Positions 1 through 8,561 are shown, counted from the stretch's first letter. The stretch is 18,558 nt of DNA from Gammaproteobacteria bacterium (GCA_019136395.1 JAGVUH010000622.1:1-18558); one strand, 5' to 3'. Numbers and translations are program-made. The notes: generated by a model from the sequence alone, not told the origin.

Positions 1-60
1 GCTTGGCCCTGGGCCATCCGCCCGGGGCACTGCTTCCCACTCACCGTTATCACAGGTAAC
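1..60. repeat. Diverged short repeat, copy A
   Basis: This segment aligns with 8228-8290. Over the first 53 positions without gaps I count about 38 identities (roughly 72 percent); the match continues weakly after a one-base gap. Shared blocks include gcttggcc, atccgcc and a tcaccg..tatca core. Read on the minus strand, both copies stay open and give related peptides (CPGRMAQGQA here, CPWRIIPGQA in the other), so this may be a decayed gene piece rather than a regulatory repeat. The left end is cut by the window edge. Confidence 0.35.
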
Positions 61-243
61 CATGTTCTATCTGACACCTTCAACCAGGGGGGCGGGGACC
101 GGACACCGACCGAACAAGCTGCCGGAGTCACGACAAGGTCTGACGCCCGGTGTCGGTAGAGTTACACCCCATCAGGCAGGCGGATCAACACGACCCGCCG
201 CCTGAACCCTCAACCTCACCTCAATTCTCCACGGGAGCGACTT
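61..243. other. Leader region of the 67-residue gene
   Basis: No gene is visible here. A possible hairpin lies at 174-203: aggc-a-ggcgg pairs with ccgcc-gcct, with one bulged base and an 11-nt loop. It sits about 40 bases before the next start codon, so it would be in the 5' untranslated region. A weaker pairing joins gacaccg (103-109) with cggtgtc (149-155). A Shine-Dalgarno gggag is at 233-237. I cannot assign a promoter with confidence. Confidence 0.25.
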
Positions 244-447
244 ATGAGCACGCAGACTTTGCAAGACAGCAGCTATCGCACGATCGGCTATATCGAGACG
301 GAGTATGACGGCAGGCAGGTGGGCAAGGATGCTTCGTATCGGGTCGTGGGCTACTACTATCCGCAAAGCAATGAGACGAAGGATGCGAGCTATTGCATGG
401 TCGGACATGGCAATCTGCTGGCGTCTCTGATCACCTGTCCGCGATGA
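244..447 (+). CDS. Small repeat protein, beta-flower-like
   Basis: This is a 67-residue protein with three copies of a short unit: DSSYRTIG (residues 8-15), DASYRVVG (29-36) and DASYCMVG (47-54), spaced 21 and 18 residues apart. The pattern Asp-x-Ser-Tyr-Arg-hydrophobic2-Gly followed by beta-prone residues resembles the small 4-fold and 5-fold beta-flower families, in which each unit forms one petal of a beta-hairpin propeller; that assignment is an inference from the pattern. No signal peptide or membrane segment is seen. The ATG is supported by gggag 6 bases upstream. An intrinsic terminator lies 35 bases after the stop, so the gene appears to form its own transcription unit. Role unknown. 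Confidence 0.7.
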   Translation: MSTQTLQDSSYRTIGYIETEYDGRQVGKDASYRVVGYYYPQSNETKDASYCMVGHGNLLASLITCPR

Positions 448-481
448 CGGCGGCAGAAGGGTCAGGGACGGGTTGACAACC

Positions 482-510
482 AAAATCCCCCGGCCTCGGG
501 GGATTTTTTT
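482..510 (+). terminator. Rho-independent terminator
   Basis: An 11-bp perfect stem is formed by 482-492 (aaaatcccccg) and 497-507 (cgggggatttt) with the 4-base loop gcct, and T residues continue to 510. The flanking A and T tracts could also make it work for minus-strand transcripts. It closes the small upstream gene and separates it from the yhaO-like operon. Confidence 0.9.
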
Positions 511-623
511 GGCCGATCGCTTCCCTGGGCGTGATAATCACGACGTACCGGTGCCCAAGAGGGGCAGCGCAGGCTGGCATCATGAACAAGCATGGACATT
601 TCTAAGGGTGGGGGGAGATTGAT

Positions 624-1871
624 ATGAGGTTGTTGCATGCGGCGGATTTACACATCGATTCACCCATGAAGGGGATCGAGCGCTACGAGGGGGCGCCTGT
701 CGATCTCATGCGGGCGTCCACCCGCCAGGCGGTGGAGAATCTTGTCGCTTTGGCCATCAGGGAACGGGTCGATGTGGTCACGATCGGGGGCGACGTCTTC
801 GATGGGGATTGGCACGAGGTCAAATCGGGGCTGTGGTGGAATGGCCAGCTCGACCGACTGACCTCCTCGGGGATCGAGGTCTACGTGGTGCATGGTAACC
901 ACGACGCCGAGAGCCAATTGACCCATCGGTTGCCGGTGCCCCCTGGCGTGCACGTCTTTGGCGCCGATCGCCCCCAGACCCGGTGCTCAAACCACCACCC
1001 CCTGGCGGTGCATGGCCAAAGCTATCGCGACCGCGTGGTGAGCGAGGATCTCGCGGCCGGTTTTCCACCGGCGGTGCCGGGCCTGATCAATGTCGGCCTC
1101 CTGCACACCTCGCTCGACGGCCGACCCGGCCATGCCAACTATGCCCCCTGTCAGGTCGAGGTGCTGCGGGCCAAGCACTATGACCTCTGGGCCCTGGGGC
1201 ATGTCCATCAGCGCGAGGAAGCCGTCCATGGCGCCACGCATGTGCTCTTCCCCGGCAATACCCAGGGTCGGAACGCCCGCGAGACGGGGGCGAAAGGGGT
1301 TAGCCTCATCCAGACCGACGGCGATCGGGTGCTCGACATCGCTCACATTCCCATTGATGCCGCCCGCTGGGACGAAGTGAAGATCGATATCGCGGCGCTC
1401 GCCAGCCTTGACGACGCCGTCGAGGCTGGGGTTAGCGCCGCGACCGCGGCGCGTGCCCGGGCCGGTCGCCCCCTGGCCGTGCGTATTGTCCTGACCGGTT
1501 CCGGGGAGGTGCGGCGGAAGTTGCAGGAGCGACTCGAGACCCTGCGGTTGTCGATCATTACCCGGCTGACCACCGCCGAGCGCGACGTATGGGTGGAAAA
1601 ACTTGTCGATCAGACCCGGCCGCCCCGGGCGACTGGGGCCGCCGAGTCAGAAGCCGTGGAGGCGATCCAGCGCTTGCTCGCACGCGCGCTCGATGAGGAG
1701 GCGTTGGCGGCAAAACTGGCTGACAAGCTGGCCAATCTCGATACCAAACTGAAAGCGACGCTGCCACGCCTGGGTTCGGACACGCCATCCCGGCTTGACT
1801 CGGTCAAGCTGGTCCGGGAACGGCTCCCACAGGCAGCCGATCTACTCACGGCCATGCTGGAGGCCCAGTGA
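624..1871 (+). CDS. yhaO: YhaO-like DNA repair nuclease
   Basis: A 415-residue calcineurin-like metallophosphoesterase of the SbcD/Mre11 type. The metal-binding motifs appear in order: D-x-H at residues 8-10 (AADLH), GGDVFD at 55-60, GNHD at 91-94, a lone His161 (GLLHTS) and GHVH at 192-195. The C-terminal part (about 240-415) is helical and charged, as expected for a region that contacts the ATPase partner. Family members are Mn-dependent DNA nucleases acting in the cytoplasm on broken or blocked ends. The ATG is preceded by a gggggag Shine-Dalgarno (611-617). Its stop codon shares one base with the ATG of the yhaN-like ATPase (TGATG), so the two are translationally coupled and probably form one complex. 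The family is clear; the exact substrate is not. Confidence 0.9.
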   Translation: MRLLHAADLHIDSPMKGIERYEGAPVDLMRASTRQAVENLVALAIRERVDVVTIGGDVFDGDWHEVKSGLWWNGQLDRLTSSGIEVYVVHGNHDAESQLTHRLPVPPGVHVFGADRPQTRCSNHHPLAVHGQSYRDRVVSEDLAAGFPPAVPGLINVGLLHTSLDGRPGHANYAPCQVEVLRAKHYDLWALGHVHQREEAVHGATHVLFPGNTQGRNARETGAKGVSLIQTDGDRVLDIAHIPIDAARWDEVKIDIAALASLDDAVEAGVSAATAARARAGRPLAVRIVLTGSGEVRRKLQERLETLRLSIITRLTTAERDVWVEKLVDQTRPPRATGAAESEAVEAIQRLLARALDEEALAAKLADKLANLDTKLKATLPRLGSDTPSRLDSVKLVRERLPQAADLLTAMLEAQ

Positions 1872-4800
1872 TGCGTATCCGTCAACTCGAACTCCAGGCA
1901 TTCGGTCACTTCGAGGGGCTCACGATCAACCTCGATCATCCCCAGAACGGGCTGATGTTCGTCGTCGGACCGAATGAAGCCGGCAAATCGACCTTGCGGT
2001 CGGCGTTGCGGCTGGCCCTTTTTGGCACGTCAGACCGGATCACGGCTGGCAGACCCACCAGGGACACGTCGCTCGCGGCGCTGCTCACCACGGACGAAGG
2101 GGAGATACTGCTGCGTCGGCAGGGAGGCAAAAAGGCGTTTCGCGCTGATGGCAGTCAGTTGGCTGATGAAGACCTTCGCGATCTGGTGAAGGTCAGTCCC
2201 GATCTGTTCGACCATCTCTTCTGCCTCGACCACGACGCCTTGCGGCGAAATGCAGTCGCGTTGCTCCAGTCGGATGGCGGCCTGGGCCGGATCGTCTTTG
2301 GCGCTGCCTTTGGTGGGGGTAACGTGGAAGGGATCTCCTCAGGGCTGCAACGGCAGATCGACGAACGCTTTAAGCCTCAAGGGCAGACCCAGTTGCTTGT
2401 CAAGGAGCTCGGTCGGTTGCGCGATGTCGAGGGCAAGCTCCACGCTCTGACGATCACGGCCGATGTCTGGGCCAAGCAGCGCGATGCCATTGCGCGGTTC
2501 GACGCCGAGATCAGCAACCTCGCGGCTGAGCGCGAGGCATTGAAGGTCAAAGAGACACGCCTCAGGCGCATCAAGGGCTCCGCCCCCAATCGCGCCGAAC
2601 GAGAACGCCTGCGTGGCGAGGTGGAGACCCTCCTCGCGGCGGGTCCGATCCTGTCCCCGGAGCATCTCGAGGGGCTCGCCAGCACCAGGCAAGCACACCG
2701 AGAGCTGGTGACCGACCTGAACCGTCTGCGCGGAGAGAGCGAACGACGCGAGGCCCGACTGGCGCAAATCAACAACGATGAGCGACTGCTGGGCCACTCA
2801 GCCGATGTCCAGGCACTGGTGGAGGAACTCGCGAGTTATCGCCATGACCTGGAATTGATCCGGAATCACGAGATCGCGCTCGAAACCCGGGACGAACTGC
2901 CGCGGCCGGAGGTGCTGCTGGCGGCGGTGACCGATCTCGCGGCGATGAACGCGCTCGCCACCAGTCTGCCTGAGGCGGAAGTCGATCTCGCCGGTCGGCG
3001 TGCCGCGGTTAGTGGGGCGGTGTCACGTCTGGGAATCACCGTCGCGCAGGAGGCGGTTGCTTCACTGCCGGTCCCCGCCACGGAGGCGATCGAGCGGGTG
3101 AGGCGGGAGAAGATTGACCGGAGTCAGGAGCGCGCCCGGTTGCGCCGGATGGTCGATGACCATGACGCGGCGATTGCCGCGGCCCAGCGCCGTATCGCGG
3201 AGGTCTCCAAGGCGCAGCCGGTGCCGAGCATGGCGGAGATCGGGACGGCGCGGGTCGAACGTGACGAGGGCTGGCGCTTTGTGCGCCAGTGGTTCGTGGA
3301 GGGACGAGAGCCCGACACTGGCTCGTCCAACCGCAACCAGGCGGCCGAACGCGTGGATGCTGCCCTGAACAACCTCGACCATCTGGTCGATGCGGTGCTC
3401 AATGACACGGAGCGCGCCGCGACCGTGCAGAGTCTGCGGGCAAAAGTCCAGGAGCGGGAATCAGCCCGGCTGGAAGCGCTGAAGGAGCTAGCCGCGCTCG
3501 AAGCCCTGCTGGCTCCGGCGGCCGAGGCCTGGGAGTCCCTGTGGCAGGGGGTGACCGTGCGGGTCGGTACGCCGGAGGAGATGGCGAACTGGCGAAACGA
3601 TTGGCTCGAACTGACCCGGGCCATCGCCGAGTTGGGCGCCAAGGAGGCTTATGTCGAACAAGCGGTTGAGCGGTTGGCAGCGGGTCGCAAAAGACTGGTG
3701 GAGGCCCTGACCGCCAATGGCCGCCCGCCACAGCCCGATCAGGATTTTTTGTCGCTACACGCCCGGGCCGCGGCGCTCGCCGACGAGCATAACCAGGGAC
3801 TTGAGGTGGCGCGGCAGGTCGAACTGGCGCGGGTCCGCAAGAAACGGGTCGACCAACGCATCGACGCCTTGCTCTCACTCCTGGATGCCGAGGATGCCCC
3901 CGGCGGCGAGGCTGCGATTCGGACCCTCGAGGGAGCCTGGCAGGCGCAGTCCAGGGCGCGCGATGACCGGCGCCGTCTCACGGGGGAGCTTGACGACATC
4001 CGTCGGGACCAGGCCGACAAGATGCTGGCCTTGGCCGGGCGGGTCGAGGAACTGGAGCGGATCGCGGCCAGCGTTGGCGTTGCCATGGATGATCTCGACA
4101 CCGTGAGTGAACGCACCCGTGCGGTCCAGGAGTTGCGTGAACGGCTCGAGGACCTCGAACGTCTGCTGGTGGAGGGGGGCGATGGACTGTCATTGGACGA
4201 ACTCTGCGCCGAGGGGGCCGCGGCGGGTTCGCCGGATGAGATCGCTGCCCGGTTGGACAGCATCGATCATGAGAGCAAGGCTTTACAAATACCCTACGAT
4301 CACCGGGTGGGTGAGCGAGCCACCGCCAAGAAGGCGTGGGAGCAGATTCGCGGGGATGCGGATGCCGCGGTGCTTGCCGACGAGCGTGAGCAGGTGCTGG
4401 CGAAAATCGCCCGACTGACCGACGAAACGGTGGTTTTCACGCTGGCCAAGGCCTTGCTCGATCTGGCCGTGGACGAAGCCAGAGCGAGCGGCGAGGGCGA
4501 ATTGGTTCAGCGAGCCGGACACTTCTTCCAGATGCTCACCGACGGGGAGTTCGAGCGGCTCGATCTGGAGACCCATAACGACGTGGTGTATGTCGTTGCG
4601 TTACGCCCCAATGGCGCGCGGCTCTATCCCGCGGCCTTGTCAGACGGCACCCGCGATCAACTCTGGCTGGCATGGCGTCTGGCGGGGATCGAACATCACC
4701 TCAAACGGTCCGGCACGGTTCCCCTCATCGTTGACGATGTGCTGGTGAACTTTGATGACCGACGCGCCGGCGCCGCGTTCGCGGCTTTTGCTGAGCTGGC

Positions 4801-5227
4801 GGCGGAAACCCAGGTGGTCGTGTTAACGCACCATCCGCATCTGGTCGAGGTGGCGCGCGCGCGGCTGGGTGAGCATCGCGTCGCGGTGACCGAACTGGGA
4901 CCGCGCCCGCAACATCGGCAGCCGGTGGTACAGATTATCGCCAGCGAAGAGGCCCTGTCACCCGAGCCACCTGATGTGCCCAACGACCCGCCGCGTCGGA
5001 CCTCCAATGCCTCTGCAGCCACAATGCCGGCACCAGGACCGATGGCGGATTTAGTATCGGAGCAGCTCCTAGCGGTAATAGACCATCAGTGGCGCGGCAA
5101 GTCAGACCTGGTCATCCGGTCAGGTATCAGTGAATCGGACTGGTTAGCTACGATCAAAACCCTCGTCGCATCTGGCAAGGTCGAGCAAGAGGGCAATAAG
5201 AAGGGTGCGAAATATCGAAGAAACTAG
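1871..5227 (+). CDS. yhaN: YhaN-like SMC/Rad50-type ATPase with C-terminal HTH tail
   Basis: An 1118-residue coiled-coil ATPase, the expected partner of the upstream nuclease. Near the N-terminus is the Walker A motif GPNEAGKST (residues 33-41). A long charged helical region (about 180-860) separates it from the C-terminal ATPase half, with the signature LSDGTRDQ (about 923), Walker B LIVDDV (about 952) and the H-loop LTHHPH (about 987). I see no CxxC zinc hook in the coiled coil, which distinguishes it from Rad50/SbcC. ATG 1871 is preferred to GTG 1868 because ggagg (1859-1863) is 7 bases from the ATG. After a low-complexity linker, the last ~60 residues look like a winged helix (SEQLLAVIDHQW...GAKYRRN); this tail is less GC-rich than the rest and is not typical of YhaN. 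Confidence 0.88.
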   Translation: MRIRQLELQAFGHFEGLTINLDHPQNGLMFVVGPNEAGKSTLRSALRLALFGTSDRITAGRPTRDTSLAALLTTDEGEILLRRQGGKKAFRADGSQLADEDLRDLVKVSPDLFDHLFCLDHDALRRNAVALLQSDGGLGRIVFGAAFGGGNVEGISSGLQRQIDERFKPQGQTQLLVKELGRLRDVEGKLHALTITADVWAKQRDAIARFDAEISNLAAEREALKVKETRLRRIKGSAPNRAERERLRGEVETLLAAGPILSPEHLEGLASTRQAHRELVTDLNRLRGESERREARLAQINNDERLLGHSADVQALVEELASYRHDLELIRNHEIALETRDELPRPEVLLAAVTDLAAMNALATSLPEAEVDLAGRRAAVSGAVSRLGITVAQEAVASLPVPATEAIERVRREKIDRSQERARLRRMVDDHDAAIAAAQRRIAEVSKAQPVPSMAEIGTARVERDEGWRFVRQWFVEGREPDTGSSNRNQAAERVDAALNNLDHLVDAVLNDTERAATVQSLRAKVQERESARLEALKELAALEALLAPAAEAWESLWQGVTVRVGTPEEMANWRNDWLELTRAIAELGAKEAYVEQAVERLAAGRKRLVEALTANGRPPQPDQDFLSLHARAAALADEHNQGLEVARQVELARVRKKRVDQRIDALLSLLDAEDAPGGEAAIRTLEGAWQAQSRARDDRRRLTGELDDIRRDQADKMLALAGRVEELERIAASVGVAMDDLDTVSERTRAVQELRERLEDLERLLVEGGDGLSLDELCAEGAAAGSPDEIAARLDSIDHESKALQIPYDHRVGERATAKKAWEQIRGDADAAVLADEREQVLAKIARLTDETVVFTLAKALLDLAVDEARASGEGELVQRAGHFFQMLTDGEFERLDLETHNDVVYVVALRPNGARLYPAALSDGTRDQLWLAWRLAGIEHHLKRSGTVPLIVDDVLVNFDDRRAGAAFAAFAELAAETQVVVLTHHPHLVEVARARLGEHRVAVTELGPRPQHRQPVVQIIASEEALSPEPPDVPNDPPRRTSNASAATMPAPGPMADLVSEQLLAVIDHQWRGKSDLVIRSGISESDWLATIKTLVASGKVEQEGNKKGAKYRRN

Positions 5228-5267
5228 GGGTTGGATTTTTCGGTAATTTGCTGTCGCGGTCTAGTAA

Positions 5268-6143
5268 TTAACAACCTATTTTTTTTGAGTTTTTTTGCAG
5301 TTGCAGAAGCTCGATTAGTTTTGGGTAGATTGGGCTATTTACAGGAATACGGTCTGGTCGCTCTGTACCAGTTAGCCTGGTATTCAAATATTCCCTATTT
5401 GGCTTGTTATCAACTTTTGAAATCCATGCATTTAGCTCTTTCGAATAACTGGCAAGCAACTGATTTTCATTATTATTGGTAAATCGCAAAGTTACATTGT
5501 TATTTTCAAGGCAAGCACTTACTTCGCCGAATCGTAGTCTATAAGGATGTTCATTATTACCTCTATGAAATGCATTCCCGCCCATAGCATTTTCAGGGGC
5601 TGTCTTTTCTGTATAGTCATATGAGAGGTGGAAGCCCTCATTAATATCTTCATTACGAACGTAGAATACCCCGATTCGCATACCTGTTATGCTATAGCCA
5701 GTATTTATGGAACCAAGGACCGCACAGGGCGCCTTGGGGTTATAACCAGGATTTCCAAAGGATTTGCTTTTTAATGGCCTCACGCTCCAACCGGGTGCGC
5801 TCACGTACGCATTAGGAATCAGTCCGGTGAGATAAAAGAGTATTCGTCGGAGATTTTGAATATTTAGGTGATCATCTTCTTTAAATTTCGATGGTCCGTT
5901 CAGCTTATTCTGTAATTCTTGTATGACAGTTAGATTAGTTTGATTGGGATTTCTACCACCTTTGCCTGGAATTAGTTGATGTTGATGATAGAAGAGGCGA
6001 ATGAAATCCAAGTTGGCTCGTTCAAGTTCACAGCCGTAAAGATCCGACAAAAAGAATAAATCTCGCCAGCTTCGGTCTTTTGGTATATCAATGCCGCTTG
6101 GGGTCGTTATTTGCTGCCCTAGAGCTGTATTCCAAGTTGCCAT
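5268..6143 (-). CDS. Hypothetical protein, AT-rich, likely imported
   Basis: A 291-residue soluble protein that I do not recognise. The gene is much more AT-rich than its surroundings and rich in Asn, Lys, Ile and Tyr codons, a composition typical of horizontal transfer. It has no signal peptide or membrane segment. The middle (about 125-215) is rich in Gly, Asn, Tyr and aromatic residues and looks beta-structured. Only three cysteines are present and I see no nuclease or ATPase motif. The start has aggaa 11 bases upstream on the minus strand, a modest site. It converges with the yhaN-like gene, leaving 40 bases between stops. The intact frame across 291 codons in AT-rich DNA supports a real gene. 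Function unknown. Confidence 0.7.
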   Translation of the reverse strand: MATWNTALGQQITTPSGIDIPKDRSWRDLFFLSDLYGCELERANLDFIRLFYHQHQLIPGKGGRNPNQTNLTVIQELQNKLNGPSKFKEDDHLNIQNLRRILFYLTGLIPNAYVSAPGWSVRPLKSKSFGNPGYNPKAPCAVLGSINTGYSITGMRIGVFYVRNEDINEGFHLSYDYTEKTAPENAMGGNAFHRGNNEHPYRLRFGEVSACLENNNVTLRFTNNNENQLLASYSKELNAWISKVDNKPNREYLNTRLTGTERPDRIPVNSPIYPKLIELLQLQKNSKKIGC

Positions 6144-6327
6144 AATTGATTGATTTCCTGAGAGGTTGGTCGAGATCTTTGGTTAGAAAAGATCAGGCGA
6201 TTGCCTGGTTGAGCAGCCTGTCCCGGTTGGCACTTAAGGTTCAATGATGCCACACCTTTACTTTCATGGCCACGTCGAAGAACCATGCCACAACAGAAGT
6301 TAGTCAACGTGGTTTACCAGTTGCCGC
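6144..6327. other. Stretch without a convincing gene
   Basis: A minus-strand frame (6119-6307, 62 codons) is open here and overlaps the start of the AT-rich gene, but it lacks a Shine-Dalgarno site and its protein (MTNFCCGMVLRRGH...) has no recognisable character. It may be a decayed piece of mobile or repeated DNA. The upstream signals for the AT-rich gene must lie here; I cannot point to clear promoter boxes. Confidence 0.3.
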
Positions 6328-6758
6328 TCAGCGCAGATTGTTAATAGTGCCTGGACCAGGCATCCCAGTGGGAGAAATATAAGGTGCGCCAGAACCGCCC
6401 AGCCACCCCGTCAGGATGGTCCAGGAACTACTGGCAGCGCCTGGCAGGGGAGGATGGGGGTTTATAGATTTGCCGGGATGGTAGTTAGCCCACACAGGGA
6501 TGGTTTGTGGGAGAGAATGGGATAAACACGATGACGCCAATGCCAGAAAGGCCGCAGACAAGTTGGTCCATTCGGTGTCAAGGAGTGGCCGCGGAATGGA
6601 GGCATTCGTATCAGTCGACCAGCAGGTTCGCTGGTTTGTTGAATAGCCTTATCGAACGTGTCGAGATCCTCGTCAAGCAGCAACGAGGGGGTGTCCTCCC
6701 TGAGGCCGATGCGATTGAGCAATTCGCGCGGAGACATGTAACGGTCGTGTTGAGACAT
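6328..6758 (-). pseudogene. Probable frameshifted gene, unknown function
   Basis: An upstream frame starts at ATG 6758 with ggag 10 bases before it and gives a natural-looking acidic, helical beginning (MSQHDRYMSPRELLNRIGLR...EDLDTFDKAIQQ). Its later part, ending at 6462, turns into an odd Pro/Trp/His-rich sequence. A second minus-strand frame is open through 6561-6642 and ends at 6328, reading ...PRPLLDTEWTNLSAAFLALAS and a Gly/Pro-rich tail (GGSGAPYISPTGMPGPG). Joining the two by one shift between about 6655 and 6561 would give a single protein of about 140 residues. This could be a true pseudogene or a sequencing error. The family is not recognised and the join is inferred. Confidence 0.35.
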
Positions 6759-6995
6759 GGGCGTTGATCTCCGGCTGTTGATCCGCGCAGTATGCATCGC
6801 CGTCGCGACAAAGCTTGACGTAACGTCTTGCTATCTTGGCGCCTTCCCGAACGGCGCCCGGCCGGGTGGGGTGGCGGATGCATCGCTGACCTGCTGGCTG
6901 GGTGAGCCTGGTCGAAGCGCCTGGGGTCCAGGCGCCGGAGGCAAGCCGCTCCGCGCTACCCGAATCGGGCATCCGTGGTCTGAGTGAGGAGATTG

Positions 6996-8072
6996 ATGAA
7001 ACAGCATGGTTCGCGGCCCTCCCTCCTCTGGGTCGAAGGGATCAATTTCGAGCTGACCTACGGGTGCAATCTAAGCTGTGCCCACTGTCTACAGGCCGAC
7101 CTGCGGGCACGGGGCCTGACCGGCTGGGCTGCGCCCGGGCCGATCCGCCAGGCGATCCTGGACGCGCATGCGCTCGGCTGGGTCGGTCTCGGCATCAATT
7201 TCAGCGGTGGCGAGATCCTGCGTGCAGGCAGTCCGCTTCCGCGTCTGCTGGAGACCACGGCCAATTTGGGTATCCCGGTACGGGTGAACACCAATGGCTG
7301 GTGGGGTCGCGCCCGCCACATCAGCATCGGCGACCGGTTGTTCGCCGATGCCGACGCCGTGATCGCGTGGCTCCAGGACGCCGGGGTGGCGATGCTCGCC
7401 TTGAGCTATGACCGCCGCGTCGCGCAGTATCCCGGACTCTGGCGCTCGGTGGTCGCGGTGATCGACCACTGCGAGCGGCGCGCCCTGCCCACCGAGTTGA
7501 TCCTCACGGGGGTCTCCGACAGCGAGGCCGGAAGCCTGCGGGCCTGGCTCCAGGCCCGGAACGGACGGCCCTGCGATCGCCTCACCGTCGGGGTGGCGGA
7601 TCTGGTGGACCTCGGCGGCGCGGCGCGGCCCGATGCGATGGTTACGCCCCAGGCAGCGGCCGGGCGCTTAAGGCAGACCGGCTGTCGATTACGTGGTTTC
7701 TATCGTCCCCGCTACCTGCATGTCGCCCCCGATGGCGGGGTGCGCTCCTGCATGATGGCGGCGGGCGCGGGCTGGCTTGGAAATATTCATCATGAGCGAC
7801 TGCCCTCGCTCGCGCGAGGCTTCAACGATAACCCCGTGGTCCGCTGGTTTGCCGCGAACGCTGAGCGGCCCAGGGTTCCCGCTCACGGCCTGCCGGGTCA
7901 TCACCCCTGTGCCGTGGCAGTCGCGCTGGTTCGGGTCCTCGAGGGTAAGGATGCCGCCGGAAACTTACCCAAAGGGCAGGGTGACCACAAAAGCCGGTCT
8001 GATGCTCCCCTACACCTGATTCAGTTTCTTCCTGTCAGTAGCGAATGCCACTATCCCGAGGTAACGGGTTAG
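6996..8072 (+). CDS. Radical SAM protein with C-terminal extra cysteines
   Basis: A 358-residue radical SAM enzyme. The [4Fe-4S] motif is C24-x3-C28-x2-C31 (CNLSCAHC), followed by the SAM-binding NFSGGE (residues 68-73) and NTNGWWG (98-104). The C-terminal part carries C230, C252 (GGVRSCMMAAGAGWLGNI) and C305 (HHPCAV), a layout suggesting a SPASM/twitch-like auxiliary cluster, as in peptide-modifying enzymes. ATG 6996 is preferred over GTG 6984 because gaggaga sits just upstream. No precursor peptide or partner gene is visible nearby, so the substrate is unknown. The last ~45 residues look poorly conserved in character (charged, low complexity) and may be a decayed end. Confidence 0.82.
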   Translation: MKQHGSRPSLLWVEGINFELTYGCNLSCAHCLQADLRARGLTGWAAPGPIRQAILDAHALGWVGLGINFSGGEILRAGSPLPRLLETTANLGIPVRVNTNGWWGRARHISIGDRLFADADAVIAWLQDAGVAMLALSYDRRVAQYPGLWRSVVAVIDHCERRALPTELILTGVSDSEAGSLRAWLQARNGRPCDRLTVGVADLVDLGGAARPDAMVTPQAAAGRLRQTGCRLRGFYRPRYLHVAPDGGVRSCMMAAGAGWLGNIHHERLPSLARGFNDNPVVRWFAANAERPRVPAHGLPGHHPCAVAVALVRVLEGKDAAGNLPKGQGDHKSRSDAPLHLIQFLPVSSECHYPEVTG

Positions 8073-8196
8073 GCGCCAGTCTGCACATTATCGGGCCAAA
8101 AAGGACAACTATCTGACGTTCATCCGCCAACGTCGCGACCTGATCATCGGTAGGGTCGTGAACGGCAACTCCGCGGAGGAGGCGTTCCTGGCGTAG
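8065..8196 (+). pseudogene. Short C-terminal gene remnant
   Basis: A 43-codon open stretch without a start codon reads HYRAKKDNYLTFIRQRRD and ends ...NSAEEAFLA before TAG at 8194. The charged helical pattern resembles a genuine protein C-terminus rather than noise. It follows a TAA in its own frame and overlaps the last codons of the radical SAM gene, so it is probably the leftover 3' end of a lost gene. The family is not recognised. Confidence 0.3.
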
Positions 8197-8227
8197 GCCA
8201 TTCGCCGTCACTAGAGCATTTTTACCA

Positions 8228-8290
8228 GCTTGGCCTGGGATTATCCGCCACGGACACGGCTTTTCCTTCACCGCTATCATCAGGTGAACA
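8228..8290. repeat. Diverged short repeat, copy B
   Basis: This is the partner of the segment at the left window edge; see that entry for the alignment. It lies just after the gene remnant at 8065-8196, so it may mark the junction of decayed accessory DNA. On the minus strand it encodes MIAVKEKPCPWRIIPGQAG, which continues openly to 8035, but that frame has no other support. Confidence 0.35.
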
Positions 8291-8325
8291 CTTGCAACGG
8301 AACGGTGAAGAGCAGGCCAGTCCAG

Positions 8326-8514
8326 CTAATCCCACAAGTCAGTGCCATAGATCATGCCAAAAAAGATAATCACAGCGAGGGGATAGCTCCACCACTCACC
8401 CAGATGCCATAGCATCCCCGCAACGAACACTCCGGCGACGGCTAAAGCCATTCTGCCGATGAAGATCACCGTGGCAATTATCAGAGCAATGAACAGGATA
8501 CCAAGAATAGACAT
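8326..8514 (-). CDS. Small inner-membrane protein
   Basis: A 62-residue very hydrophobic protein with two or three membrane segments (about 2-20, 22-38 and 41-57), broken by Arg21 and by a short GEWW turn. On the minus strand the ATG follows gaggt about 8 bases upstream. The gene converges with the radical SAM gene and lies downstream of the WYL regulator on the same strand, with a hairpin between them. No specific function can be assigned; small hydrophobic proteins near conflict genes can be membrane effectors, but nothing here proves that. Confidence 0.65.
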   Translation of the reverse strand: MSILGILFIALIIATVIFIGRMALAVAGVFVAGMLWHLGEWWSYPLAVIIFFGMIYGTDLWD

Positions 8515-8561
8515 ATTGCAGACCTCAGAAATCTGACGCTGTTTTACGCTGAACAGAGGGT

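Noticed and set aside
5231..5482. 83-codon hydrophobic frame on the plus strand
   Set aside because: It is antisense to the 3' part of the AT-rich gene, and its hydrophobicity follows from the T-rich strand.
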